Below are positions 53,493-61,677 of a DNA stretch of 64,000 nucleotides, one piece after another (within the stretch, counting starts at the first letter, position 1; every line of letters begins with the position of its first letter). The position numbers and the translations under genes are program-made. Under the pieces are notes generated by a model. It had not been told where the DNA came from. It was given only the letters and a program-made list of their open reading frames with translations, and did not search any database. Source of the stretch: CAITUY01 sp964611575 (lineage in GTDB: Bacteria > Verrucomicrobiota > Kiritimatiellia > CAIKKV01 > CAITUY01); contig CAZTAJ010000003.1 of assembly GCA_964611575.1 (NCBI GenBank), positions 1 to 64,000 on the forward strand, written 5' to 3'.

Positions 53493-56400
53493 CTACTCCA
53501 GCACCAGCAGGCGATAGTCGTGCCGCTTGATGACCATCTCGGCCCAGTCGCTGCCCTTCCGCGCTATGGCCGTCTTCGCCTCGACATCCGTCAGCCTGGC
53601 GCCGGCCTGTCCGATAAGCGTCGCGTCGGCCGTGGCCAGGTTGACGGCAGCCTCCTTGTCGCCGGTGTTGAAGACGACCAGCAGCGCCGCGCGCGGGATC
53701 CCCGGCAGGGTGCGGCGATAGACCGTGCAGACCACGTCTTTGCGGCCCGTCTTGACGAGGTCGCCGCTGCGCCAGAAGGGCACCCACGCGACGGCCGCAT
53801 TGAAGTAGTCGAAGTCGGTCAGACACTGGTACAGCCGTGCGTATTCGTCGCGACTCGTCCGGCCCTCCGTTACCCCGATATCCATGAGCAGGCAGGCGCC
53901 GTGCACGGAGCGGCTCTGGAAAGGATACCGCTTCAGGTCGGTGTCCAGACCGGGGTAGCCGCTTTCCCAGGTGAGGGAGGTCACCAGCGTGGGGTTGCCG
54001 GTGTAGCGGCCGGCCAGCACCTTCATCCCGGCGATGCCGGCATTAAGGTTGTCGAACAGGTCCAGGTCCTTGCCGCGCATATACCAGAACGACTCGACGG
54101 CCCAGTTGTACTGCATGAAGGCGCCGATCGGGCCGACGTTGTTCGGGGCGTAGTAGCCATGCCAGGGCCTCACGCCATTGAGTTCCGCACAGGTGGCCAT
54201 GCGTTTCATCATCTGGCGCATCAGGCCGATGTTGAAGGTTCCCTGCACGGTGCCGTCATCGCGGGTGTAGGCCGTCCCCTTGATCAGGTTGCCGGACGAC
54301 CAGAAGCGGTCGTGGTCCCACCAGTAACCGTTCAGGTCGCACTGCTTCTGCTGCTGGTCGAAGTTGTGGACCCGGCAGTCCACGGTGGATTGCACCAGGT
54401 CGGCATACGCCCGGCATTGCTGGCGCGGCTCGCGGAAGACCGTCCACGCGTTGGTGGCATTGACGTAGTGGGCCTCGGGCTGGGGCTTCTTCCAGGTCGT
54501 GCCCAGCCATTCGCCGGAATAGGTGTCGTAGTCCGGCTCAGCCAGGCCCTTCGTATTGGTCGCCACATACCAGCGTGACAGGGGGGCGTGGCGCGGGCCG
54601 GGTTTGGCGGTAATGGCACGCCAGGCTTCCGCCTTTTCCTTGCGGATCAGGTCCGCGAACACCTCGAAGTGTTCCGGCTTGTAGAAACTGATCACCGGAC
54701 CGGTGCCGTAGGCCCAGAAGCAACTCAGCGCGCCGACCTGCCCGTAGCCCCAGGCGCGATAGCGATAGTCCGGCGGCAGCGGCTTGGCCGGCAGTGCCTG
54801 CAACATGAAGCGAATCGTGCGGGGGGCCCAAAGCTGGGTCGGCTGGTTGCAGAACCGGGCACGCAACACCACGGCCTGGCCCCGCCGCTCGAGGAAGAAC
54901 GAAGGTTTGGCGTCGTCGAGCATCCAGCCCTGGTCGGAGTCCGCCGCCCAGCAGAGTCCGCGCTCGCCGTCGCCCACGAACGCAAACGGCAGGAAAGTGC
55001 CGACGACGTTGGGACAGGTGGCCAGTTTGGAGGAATCCCAGAACGCGCCGTCTTTATCGGGAATCGCGCCGTACGTGACGTCCCGCCCGGAGCGGTTGAG
55101 CATGTAGCCGTCCATGCCCTGCAGGGGGATCTCCAGATCCATCTGGTCGACACGAGACGGCGCCACGGGCGTAAACGTCAGGGCGTACAGCATGGTGCCG
55201 TCGTACTCGGTGCTGGCTTCCACGTTTACGGCGAGAGGGCCGAGGCGGTTCTGGGCCGCCAGGGTGCAGGTGTGGCCGGAGCGTGTCGTCCACGTGGGCC
55301 AGTTCTGCGGCGTGAGAACCTCGTCCCTGCCGTTGATCCGGGCGGTCAGCGTCGCCGGCCCGGCCAGCATCTCCTGATTCTGCGAGACGAGCGAGGCGGG
55401 CAAGGCGTCGTTGCCGAACGTGTAGGTCCGGCCCCAGGCGCTCAGCGACCTGCCGGCCGCCGCCAGGGGCGTGAAGGGGGCGACGACGATCGGTTCGGTG
55501 CCTGCCTGGCTGAGCTGCCAGGCATAGGGACGCACGGTGAAGGGATCGAGTTTGGAGGCGAGAACCTGGTCGCCTTCGCCAAGCACTTCCACTCCAGCCT
55601 CGTAATCGCCGTCTTCAAGCGCGGGTAAGCCGATCACCAGGTGGCCGGCGCCGTTGGGCAGAATGTAGTCGTGCGCTTCAACCCGGGGCTTGCTCTCGGC
55701 CTTGTTCCGGACAAACACGCGGTAGCGGGTGGCGGCGCGGAGAACCGGCGTAATGCCGAGGATGTCCGTGTCGACGAACACCTCCAACTGACGGGCCGTG
55801 TGATAGTAAACGGTCTTGAGCTGGGGCTCGCCGGCCTTGCCCTTGGAGGCGGCCAGGGCATCGTACAGCAGCGCTTTCAGGTCGGCGGGCCGCTTGACGA
55901 ATGGGATCCTGTTTTCGTAGAGCACGCGGCCGTCGGTGGTGGCCGCCTGGTAGCGCAACTGGTAAGGCGCGCCGCGTACGCCGCCCCACTTGAAGACGGG
56001 ATCGGCGACGATGGGCAGGTCCGCCGTGATGCGGCCCTGGGCGGTCGCGCCCGGCCTGGCCTCCACCTGAACGTCCTTCCGGAAGAGGGGCCCGTTCGTG
56101 GCATCGGTTACCTCAACCGTCACCGTGACCGTGCCCGCCTTCGCCGCGGTGACCTCGATCGGCAGATCGAGTTTGCCGTCCATCAATTCGCCGAGCGCGG
56201 GCATCTGGACGGCGGGCGCCGTCGCATCGAAGACGATCTCCGGGAACAGATCGAACACCGTCCAGCCGACCGGGACCCAGGCGAAGTAGTACGCCTCGGA
56301 CGTGGGCGCACTGGCCAACTGCATGAACCAGCGCGTACCGTCCGGCACGGGGCCCTTGTAGCCGAGGTTGCGCAAGGGCACGGCCATCTCGAAGGTCCAG

Positions 56401-56963
56401 GCGTCATCGGTGACCTTGCTCTTGACCTGTGCGCCCGATTCCCACTCGAAACCGTACCAGCCGACCTTCAACTCCGGCCGGTGATCCACGACGGCCCCGT
56501 AGGGGTTGACCATGATCTTGTAGAAGTAGTTGTTGAGCGCCATGCCGCGGTCGGGCAGATTGCAGATCTGGATCTCAACGTGGTCATCCGACAGGATGGC
56601 GTCGGGCTCCTGGGCGATGCCGCCGCGGTCGCCGAGCTTCATGGCCGCCTTGATCGCGCCCTTGGGATAGAGCGGATAGCGCTGGGCGACATAGAGATAC
56701 TGGTCATCGTATCCCATCCACCAGACAGGCTGGAACTCGACCGGCAGGGCGACCCGCATCTGGTAGTCCTGAAAGCCCGTGAAGGCGCTCATCGCGGCCC
56801 ACTCGCCGGGCTGGATGACGCCGTCCAGCGTTGGCGGCTTCACGACTTTGGGGATGCGCATCCGTGGGATGAAGGCGGGCTCAGCCGCGCTTGCGGCCCA
56901 CACCGTCGCCAGCAGAACCCCGCCCAGCAGCATCCCTTTCCAGCCTGTGTGACACCGTCTCAT
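53493..56963 (-). CDS. Secreted CBM9-like / GH123_N-like carbohydrate-active protein
   Basis: A 1156-residue exported protein. The signal peptide is 'MRRCHTGWKGMLLGGVLLAT' continuing to VWAASAA. Residues 30-230 match a CBM9-like sugar-binding domain ('PPTLDGVIQPGEWAAMSAFT', 'DDQYLYVAQRYP', 'DDHVEIQI', 'WTFEMAVPLRNL'). Later 'GERGLCWAADSDQGWMLDD' and 'LWAPRTIRFMLQALPAKPLP' recall the DUF6067/GH123_N family. Start 56963 has GGAGG 8 bases upstream and gives the signal peptide; the frame to 57362 has none. A catalytic residue cannot be named. Likely a secreted polysaccharide-degrading or -binding protein in this sugar-utilisation region. Confidence 0.65.
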   Translation of the reverse strand: MRRCHTGWKGMLLGGVLLATVWAASAAEPAFIPRMRIPKVVKPPTLDGVIQPGEWAAMSAFTGFQDYQMRVALPVEFQPVWWMGYDDQYLYVAQRYPLYPKGAIKAAMKLGDRGGIAQEPDAILSDDHVEIQICNLPDRGMALNNYFYKIMVNPYGAVVDHRPELKVGWYGFEWESGAQVKSKVTDDAWTFEMAVPLRNLGYKGPVPDGTRWFMQLASAPTSEAYYFAWVPVGWTVFDLFPEIVFDATAPAVQMPALGELMDGKLDLPIEVTAAKAGTVTVTVEVTDATNGPLFRKDVQVEARPGATAQGRITADLPIVADPVFKWGGVRGAPYQLRYQAATTDGRVLYENRIPFVKRPADLKALLYDALAASKGKAGEPQLKTVYYHTARQLEVFVDTDILGITPVLRAATRYRVFVRNKAESKPRVEAHDYILPNGAGHLVIGLPALEDGDYEAGVEVLGEGDQVLASKLDPFTVRPYAWQLSQAGTEPIVVAPFTPLAAAGRSLSAWGRTYTFGNDALPASLVSQNQEMLAGPATLTARINGRDEVLTPQNWPTWTTRSGHTCTLAAQNRLGPLAVNVEASTEYDGTMLYALTFTPVAPSRVDQMDLEIPLQGMDGYMLNRSGRDVTYGAIPDKDGAFWDSSKLATCPNVVGTFLPFAFVGDGERGLCWAADSDQGWMLDDAKPSFFLERRGQAVVLRARFCNQPTQLWAPRTIRFMLQALPAKPLPPDYRYRAWGYGQVGALSCFWAYGTGPVISFYKPEHFEVFADLIRKEKAEAWRAITAKPGPRHAPLSRWYVATNTKGLAEPDYDTYSGEWLGTTWKKPQPEAHYVNATNAWTVFREPRQQCRAYADLVQSTVDCRVHNFDQQQKQCDLNGYWWDHDRFWSSGNLIKGTAYTRDDGTVQGTFNIGLMRQMMKRMATCAELNGVRPWHGYYAPNNVGPIGAFMQYNWAVESFWYMRGKDLDLFDNLNAGIAGMKVLAGRYTGNPTLVTSLTWESGYPGLDTDLKRYPFQSRSVHGACLLMDIGVTEGRTSRDEYARLYQCLTDFDYFNAAVAWVPFWRSGDLVKTGRKDVVCTVYRRTLPGIPRAALLVVFNTGDKEAAVNLATADATLIGQAGARLTDVEAKTAIARKGSDWAEMVIKRHDYRLLVLE

Positions 56964-57080
56964 GACGTGTTCCTCCCCCAGGGTTGTTCCATTCCGGTAC
57001 GAGATCGGAGTGCTCGCCGTTGCGGAATCGCGTTCAAGGCAACCCGACAAACGCTGCGTTTTCATCGAGCGAACGGTGCC

Positions 57081-57108
57081 AAAACAGAACCGGGAACGCA
57101 ATCCCGAT
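57081..57108 (-). terminator. Possible intrinsic terminator after the Sip1-like gene
   Basis: On the minus strand CGGGA-TTGCGT-TCCCG (extended by T-G and A-T pairs) is followed by TTCTGTTTT, about 85 bases downstream of the Sip1-like stop. The stem is short, so confidence is low. Confidence 0.35.
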
Positions 57109-57193
57109 GATGAAGCGTGTCGGTGTCGCCCTTGCCGTACAACTGTGAAAACACACTGACGAGTCCATCGCAATCTCGGCATCCGAGGGTCAA

Positions 57194-59197
57194 CTACCAC
57201 ATTACTTCCAACTCGTGCTGCCCGGACGCGGCAATTCGAACCCTGAGGGCCTGCCCATCGCAACGAAACTCGACCGGCGACCGGTCCACACGCACTTCCT
57301 TCGGCGCCCGTTCGCACCAGGCCAGAAACTCGCCGCCATCCCGCAGTTCGATGGCCACCCAACTGCGCCCGGCACGGAGGGATCGGATCGTTCCGCCGCT
57401 GTTGATCTTGTCGGTCAGCCCGATGGGAGCGAATCCGTCAACGATCGGCGCAACGGTAAACACCTCGCATCCCAACGGCCCCAGAACGATCGGAGTATCC
57501 TCTCCCGCCACCCGCGGAACCAGGGCTCCAGAATGATGCGCATAAACGGCAAACCGGTCGCCCGAGAGCCCCTCCACATCCGTGGGGCGGATCGCGCCGG
57601 CGATCTCCTTCCCCGTATCCGGCGCGTGCAAGTTGAAGGCGCCGATCACCCCCGAGAATCCATTCCGGGAAAACACCGTCAGCAGGCACTCATCCCGCGT
57701 CGGGTCCAGGAAGAGACATCGCCGCGTCGGACGCGCGGGCCGCAGGGTTCGCGGGACGGTGCCGTCGGACAGAACGAGTTTCCGCAGGAGCGTAAAATCG
57801 TGTGCGTCAGGCTTGTCCGACACATAGACCGGCCCACCCGAAATCGCCCGCGCCGCCGCGTGAAAAGCGCCGGATGGATGGCCGGACTGAAACATGTCCC
57901 AATCCGGGAGGACGAATTCGCCCATCCAGAAACTTGCCAGCGCATTGGCATAGAGGTGTTTTCCGTGCGAGGACCCATCGTTCGGCGCGAAATCCGTCGA
58001 GGACCGGGTCACGGTTGAATTCAGGGCGCTGAAGATCATGTCGTTCGAGCAGGACATGCAGTTGATGAGCCGCCCGCCGAACTGCGTTTGCGCCGCCCCT
58101 TCCAAGGCCGCATGATAAACGCGCATCATCGCCACGCGTCCGCCGCAACCCCTCGCGATCACCTCCAGTACGGCCTGGCAATCCACTTTGACCCCGTCCA
58201 CGCCCTGCAGGCGCAGGTGACGGTGGTAATCCTGGTAGAACCGGAAAATGTCTTCCGGCGCGACAAGTCCGTTGATATAGATTGCCTGCTTCTGACTTTC
58301 GCTCAGAAGCGTCTGCATGCCGGCGGAGAATATCTGGTGAATGTCGCGGACACGGTATTGCGGAAACGCCGCCGCGGCAACCCCGCCCCAATATCCCAGA
58401 AACGCATGCCACACCAGAAACGACCGGACCCCGAACTCCTCGCGCGCCATGCGCACCGTCGGCCCCAGATCGCCGGGAAACTTCCCGTTCGCGGCGAAGG
58501 CCGTCAAACGCGATTCGTCGGTCGGCGACTTGCCGACGGATTGCCAGCCGTCGTCGAGGATCAGGAAGGCCGGCTTGACACCTCCGGCCGTGAAACTCTC
58601 CAACCCCAGGCGGACCTTGTCGTGGGTAACGTCCTGGTAGAACGCGTCCCACGTGCACCAGCCGAAGAGGTCGGCGAAATCCGGAACCGGTTTGTCTTCC
58701 CGCAGCCGGCCGGTGCGCATGGTCTGCATGACGCTGCGCGCCGCCGCCTCCATCAGCGCAAAGGGATTCTCGCCCACCGCCACGAACAGGGCGGTCGCCG
58801 CGTCGCCGGCCACCGCCGGATCGCCCGTTTCGACCGTCAGGACGAGAACGCCGTCCGACCGCCCCTGGAGCGAAGCGCGAAAAGGCCCGTCCAGCAGGGG
58901 CAGGAACAGCGCGAACCCGCCCCCGGTCAGTTCGACCAGCAGCGACTGCGTCTCGACCGGAATCGCCGCCACATCGCGCCCGGCCTTGGCGGACATGAAG
59001 AAAAGGCAATGCCGATGGGTGCAGGTGAACCGCTGCCAGTCGCCCGCCCGCCCCACTTCGAATTCGTGCCGGGCCGCCGGCTTCTCCGCCGCGCACCGGA
59101 GAAACACGCCCGTCCCCAAAGGGTCGTCCTGCTGCGAAACCGACGAGGGCAGTCCGAGCAACACCGTCCTGTCTTTCAAGGTCAAGTCCACACTCAT
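57194..59197 (-). CDS. GH36-type alpha-galactosidase / Sip1 (raffinose synthase-like) protein
   Basis: A 667-residue protein of the Sip1/raffinose synthase branch of GH36. 'LFGWCTWDAFYQDVTHD' and 'KPAFLILDDGWQSVG' are the family hallmarks; the nucleophile is expected in 'GVDGVKVDCQAVLE' and the acid/base in 'TRSSTDFAPND'. ATG 59197 is used; GTG at 59191 has better spacing (6 bases) to GGGAGG, and ATG 59257 would overlap the previous gene. It should hydrolyse or transfer alpha-galactosyl groups of raffinose-type sugars. No signal peptide, so cytoplasmic. Confidence 0.82.
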   Translation of the reverse strand: MSVDLTLKDRTVLLGLPSSVSQQDDPLGTGVFLRCAAEKPAARHEFEVGRAGDWQRFTCTHRHCLFFMSAKAGRDVAAIPVETQSLLVELTGGGFALFLPLLDGPFRASLQGRSDGVLVLTVETGDPAVAGDAATALFVAVGENPFALMEAAARSVMQTMRTGRLREDKPVPDFADLFGWCTWDAFYQDVTHDKVRLGLESFTAGGVKPAFLILDDGWQSVGKSPTDESRLTAFAANGKFPGDLGPTVRMAREEFGVRSFLVWHAFLGYWGGVAAAAFPQYRVRDIHQIFSAGMQTLLSESQKQAIYINGLVAPEDIFRFYQDYHRHLRLQGVDGVKVDCQAVLEVIARGCGGRVAMMRVYHAALEGAAQTQFGGRLINCMSCSNDMIFSALNSTVTRSSTDFAPNDGSSHGKHLYANALASFWMGEFVLPDWDMFQSGHPSGAFHAAARAISGGPVYVSDKPDAHDFTLLRKLVLSDGTVPRTLRPARPTRRCLFLDPTRDECLLTVFSRNGFSGVIGAFNLHAPDTGKEIAGAIRPTDVEGLSGDRFAVYAHHSGALVPRVAGEDTPIVLGPLGCEVFTVAPIVDGFAPIGLTDKINSGGTIRSLRAGRSWVAIELRDGGEFLAWCERAPKEVRVDRSPVEFRCDGQALRVRIAASGQHELEVMW

Positions 59198-59235
59198 CCT
59201 CCCAGGTCTTGCCGACACGGTTCCGCCACGCCGGT

Positions 59236-60408
59236 TCAGCCGCACAATTCGTGGCATCGTTTGCGATAGTGCAGGTAGCTCCGAAGGGGCACTTCCTCGG
59301 GCACCCCATGATCGCAGGTGGGAATAAAGCCGCCTCGGGCGCGCAGCGGCGGGATGATTCGATCCACCATGCGGTCGATCTCCGCCGGCCCCTGCGCCAG
59401 CACGCGCTTGTCGATGCCGCCGGCCATGAACAACCCCGGGAACTCCCGCCCGATCGCGACCACGTCGCAGCCCGACGCGACCTCGAACGGGACCATGGCA
59501 TCCATGCCGATGGCGTCCCGATAGAGAGGAATGACGGGCATCGCGTGGCCGTCGGTGTCAACCTGGACATACAGGTGGCGAGTTCGATCCAGTTGCCGCC
59601 GCCGCACATTTGCGAGGAACTGCTGGTAGTAGGGGAACAGGAACTCCCGCATCATGTCCGGCGAACACAGCGGCCCATGGTTGTAACAGATATCCTCCGC
59701 AAAGAAGACGACGTCAATCGTCACGTGTTCCTGGTGCCGGGCGGTTACGGCATCGGCCAGTTCGAGCCAGGTTCGCATGCAATCGTGCAGGACCTCCGGC
59801 ATGTCGTAGAACGCGTAGAACAACGGCTCGGGGCCGATGAGGCTGCGCAGATACATGTAGCCGCCTATGACCCCTTGCACCATCATGGTGCCGGTGGCCG
59901 CGACGGCGCGCGCCTGGCTCATGCGCGCGTCGAAATGCTCCCACCGTTGCGGCGTGGATGGGCTCAGGCGCCATTTGCATCGCTCAACCCAGGTCTTCAT
60001 ATCCTTGACGGGATGGTCCAGGTATTCCGGCATGAAACCGTTCCGCCGCCCCTTGAAAACCAGCACATGCCGACCGGCGCCGTCCTGAACGACTTCGCAG
60101 TCGCCGCGATCCTCAATCGTCAGGGAATCGAAGGCGGGCGAAAAGGCCGCTTCGCACCAACCGAGGCCTCCCAGCCCGAAGTCGCCTGGCGGATCATAAC
60201 CGAACACCTTGGCCAGGTCGGCGTCGCGGGCGAGCCCCTCCTCATACCAGCGCTCCAGGCAGTAGAAACCGAATTCGCGATGCAAAATCGGCGCCCCCGG
60301 AACGCCCGCATAGAGGTCACGCAGTTTCCTCGCCGAAGGCGCCGTCTTCTCGCGGGCAACCAGCGCCCGCACTCCGTCATCCGACTTGGTTTCGCACATC
60401 TTGTCCAC
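59236..60408 (-). CDS. Uroporphyrinogen decarboxylase (URO-D)-superfamily protein
   Basis: A 390-residue protein of the URO-D/MtaA barrel superfamily: 'APILHREFGFYCLERWYEEG', 'GMDAMVPFEVASGCDVVAIG' (aspartate and glutamate in the expected region) and 'GLFMAGGIDKRVLAQGPAEI' are recognisable. Such URO-D-like proteins sit beside glycosidase genes in many PVC bacteria, where they probably do not act in haem synthesis. Start GTG 60408 lies 5 bases after GGGAGG; ATG 60399 or 60441 are alternatives. It ends 38 bases before the Sip1-like gene and is probably co-transcribed with it. True substrate unknown. Confidence 0.75.
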   Translation of the reverse strand: MDKMCETKSDDGVRALVAREKTAPSARKLRDLYAGVPGAPILHREFGFYCLERWYEEGLARDADLAKVFGYDPPGDFGLGGLGWCEAAFSPAFDSLTIEDRGDCEVVQDGAGRHVLVFKGRRNGFMPEYLDHPVKDMKTWVERCKWRLSPSTPQRWEHFDARMSQARAVAATGTMMVQGVIGGYMYLRSLIGPEPLFYAFYDMPEVLHDCMRTWLELADAVTARHQEHVTIDVVFFAEDICYNHGPLCSPDMMREFLFPYYQQFLANVRRRQLDRTRHLYVQVDTDGHAMPVIPLYRDAIGMDAMVPFEVASGCDVVAIGREFPGLFMAGGIDKRVLAQGPAEIDRMVDRIIPPLRARGGFIPTCDHGVPEEVPLRSYLHYRKRCHELCG

Positions 60409-60506
60409 TCTATCCTCCCGCTTTCCAACCCGTTCTTCCATGGAAACACTCGCGCGCGATCTCCCCACTCACCCCCCCGCGCCCCATCGGGGTCAGTCGC
60501 CCATCG

Positions 60507-61673
60507 AGACACGCAGGGGTCAAGACACGCAGGGGTCAGGCCTTGATTAGCGATTAAGCACATAAGGTCTTCCGCAAGGCGGCGTACCGGCGGCGCAGAC
60601 TCCATCGTGACGCCAGTTCGCCTTCCGCCCCCTTCAGTAAACGCCCCAGCCCCGAACCGTCTCCCAGGCCGACATGGCGGCCGATATCCCGTTGCGACAA
60701 CCCCGTCAATTCCTTCAGCAACAATGCCGCCACCAGACGGCCATCGGACAGACTCCTTCGTTTTCGCAATTCTTCCGCGGCCGTCTTGAAAGCCCGGGCG
60801 ACCTGGGCCGTCACCTCCGCGGGATCCACGCCCGCTTCCACACGCCGCATCGCCACATCGACCGACGACCCCGCGCGGCGGCGGCGCTGCCGGTAGTCGC
60901 GTTCCACTTGCCGGCAGAACCGCCAACCCCCCACCGCCTTGCTTGACCGTTGCATCGCCTCCCGCAGGTCTCCGTCATCCTCGGCCAGACCGCTTTCCAC
61001 GAAAACGCGATACCCCTCCTTGCGTTCCCCTGCGTACCGGCCTGCGAGCGCGCTTAACGGCCCGACATCCACCCATCCTTCCGGTTTGTGTATGCCGGCA
61101 TAGCCTCCGTAACTGCTCCACCGGTACGCACGAAGTGCCGTGATCCGCTCCACCAACGGCCGGTCCCGCACGCCCGCAATCTTCACCGGGTTCAGGTGCA
61201 CATAGCGCGTCAAAGCCAGAAGGTATTCGTCGCCCGACACCACCTTGGCCTTGTACCGCCCGCTGAATACGTGCCCCACGCGGTCATGCCGGACATTGTA
61301 GTACATGGTGTAGGACGTATTCAACTGCGGCATGAAGGCGGCCAGGTTGGCCCGCGGCGTCTCCAGCAACAGATGATAGTGGTTGCGCATCACCACGTAC
61401 GCATACAGTCGGACATGGTGCCGCTCGACGTTCTCGGCCAACTTCTCCACAAACCGACACTTGTCCCTATCCAAGGAAAAGATGTCACTCCGCTCGTTCC
61501 CTCGCGAAGTCACATGATGAATCGCACCCTCATATTCCAGCCGCAAATGCCGCGCCATCCCGCACCCTCCTGCCTTCGCCCTACCGCTGACACTAACGCA
61601 CTCGCACCTCTTCCGTCTACTCGGTTAATCACTAATCAAGGCCTGACCCCTTGGCTTCCTGACCCCTTGGCTT
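60507..61673 (-). mobile_element. RAYT (REP-associated tyrosine transposase) unit with terminal inverted repeats
   Basis: Terminal inverted repeats of 26 bases with one mismatch lie at 60532-60557 and 61625-61650 (GGGGTCAGGCCTTGATTAG...). Outside each is a 16-base tandem duplication: AGACACGCAGGGGTCA twice at 60507-60538 and CCTGACCCCTTGGCTT twice at 61642-61673. All share the GGGGTCA core, like REP sequences around RAYT genes. The stop codon of the transposase lies inside the left repeat. Confidence 0.8.
60554..61558 (-). CDS. RAYT/IS200-type Y1 transposase
   Basis: A 334-residue Y1 transposase. 'ARHLRLEYEGAIHHVTSRGN' opens the domain, the HUH motif is 'MRNHYHLLLET' (usual form HUH in NHYHL) and 'YVHLNPVKIAGV' is the conserved end of the fold; the catalytic tyrosine is expected in the 'SYTMYYNV' helix. 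The C-terminal part ends in 'GLSQRDIGRHVGLGDGSGLG', a DNA-binding helix-turn-helix. RAYTs are usually single-copy, domesticated relatives of IS200 that mobilise REP sequences; the flanking repeats fit this. It sits between a URO-D-like and a GH36 gene in the same orientation. Confidence 0.88.
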   Translation of the reverse strand: MARHLRLEYEGAIHHVTSRGNERSDIFSLDRDKCRFVEKLAENVERHHVRLYAYVVMRNHYHLLLETPRANLAAFMPQLNTSYTMYYNVRHDRVGHVFSGRYKAKVVSGDEYLLALTRYVHLNPVKIAGVRDRPLVERITALRAYRWSSYGGYAGIHKPEGWVDVGPLSALAGRYAGERKEGYRVFVESGLAEDDGDLREAMQRSSKAVGGWRFCRQVERDYRQRRRRAGSSVDVAMRRVEAGVDPAEVTAQVARAFKTAAEELRKRRSLSDGRLVAALLLKELTGLSQRDIGRHVGLGDGSGLGRLLKGAEGELASRWSLRRRYAALRKTLCA

Positions 61674-61677
61674 CCCG

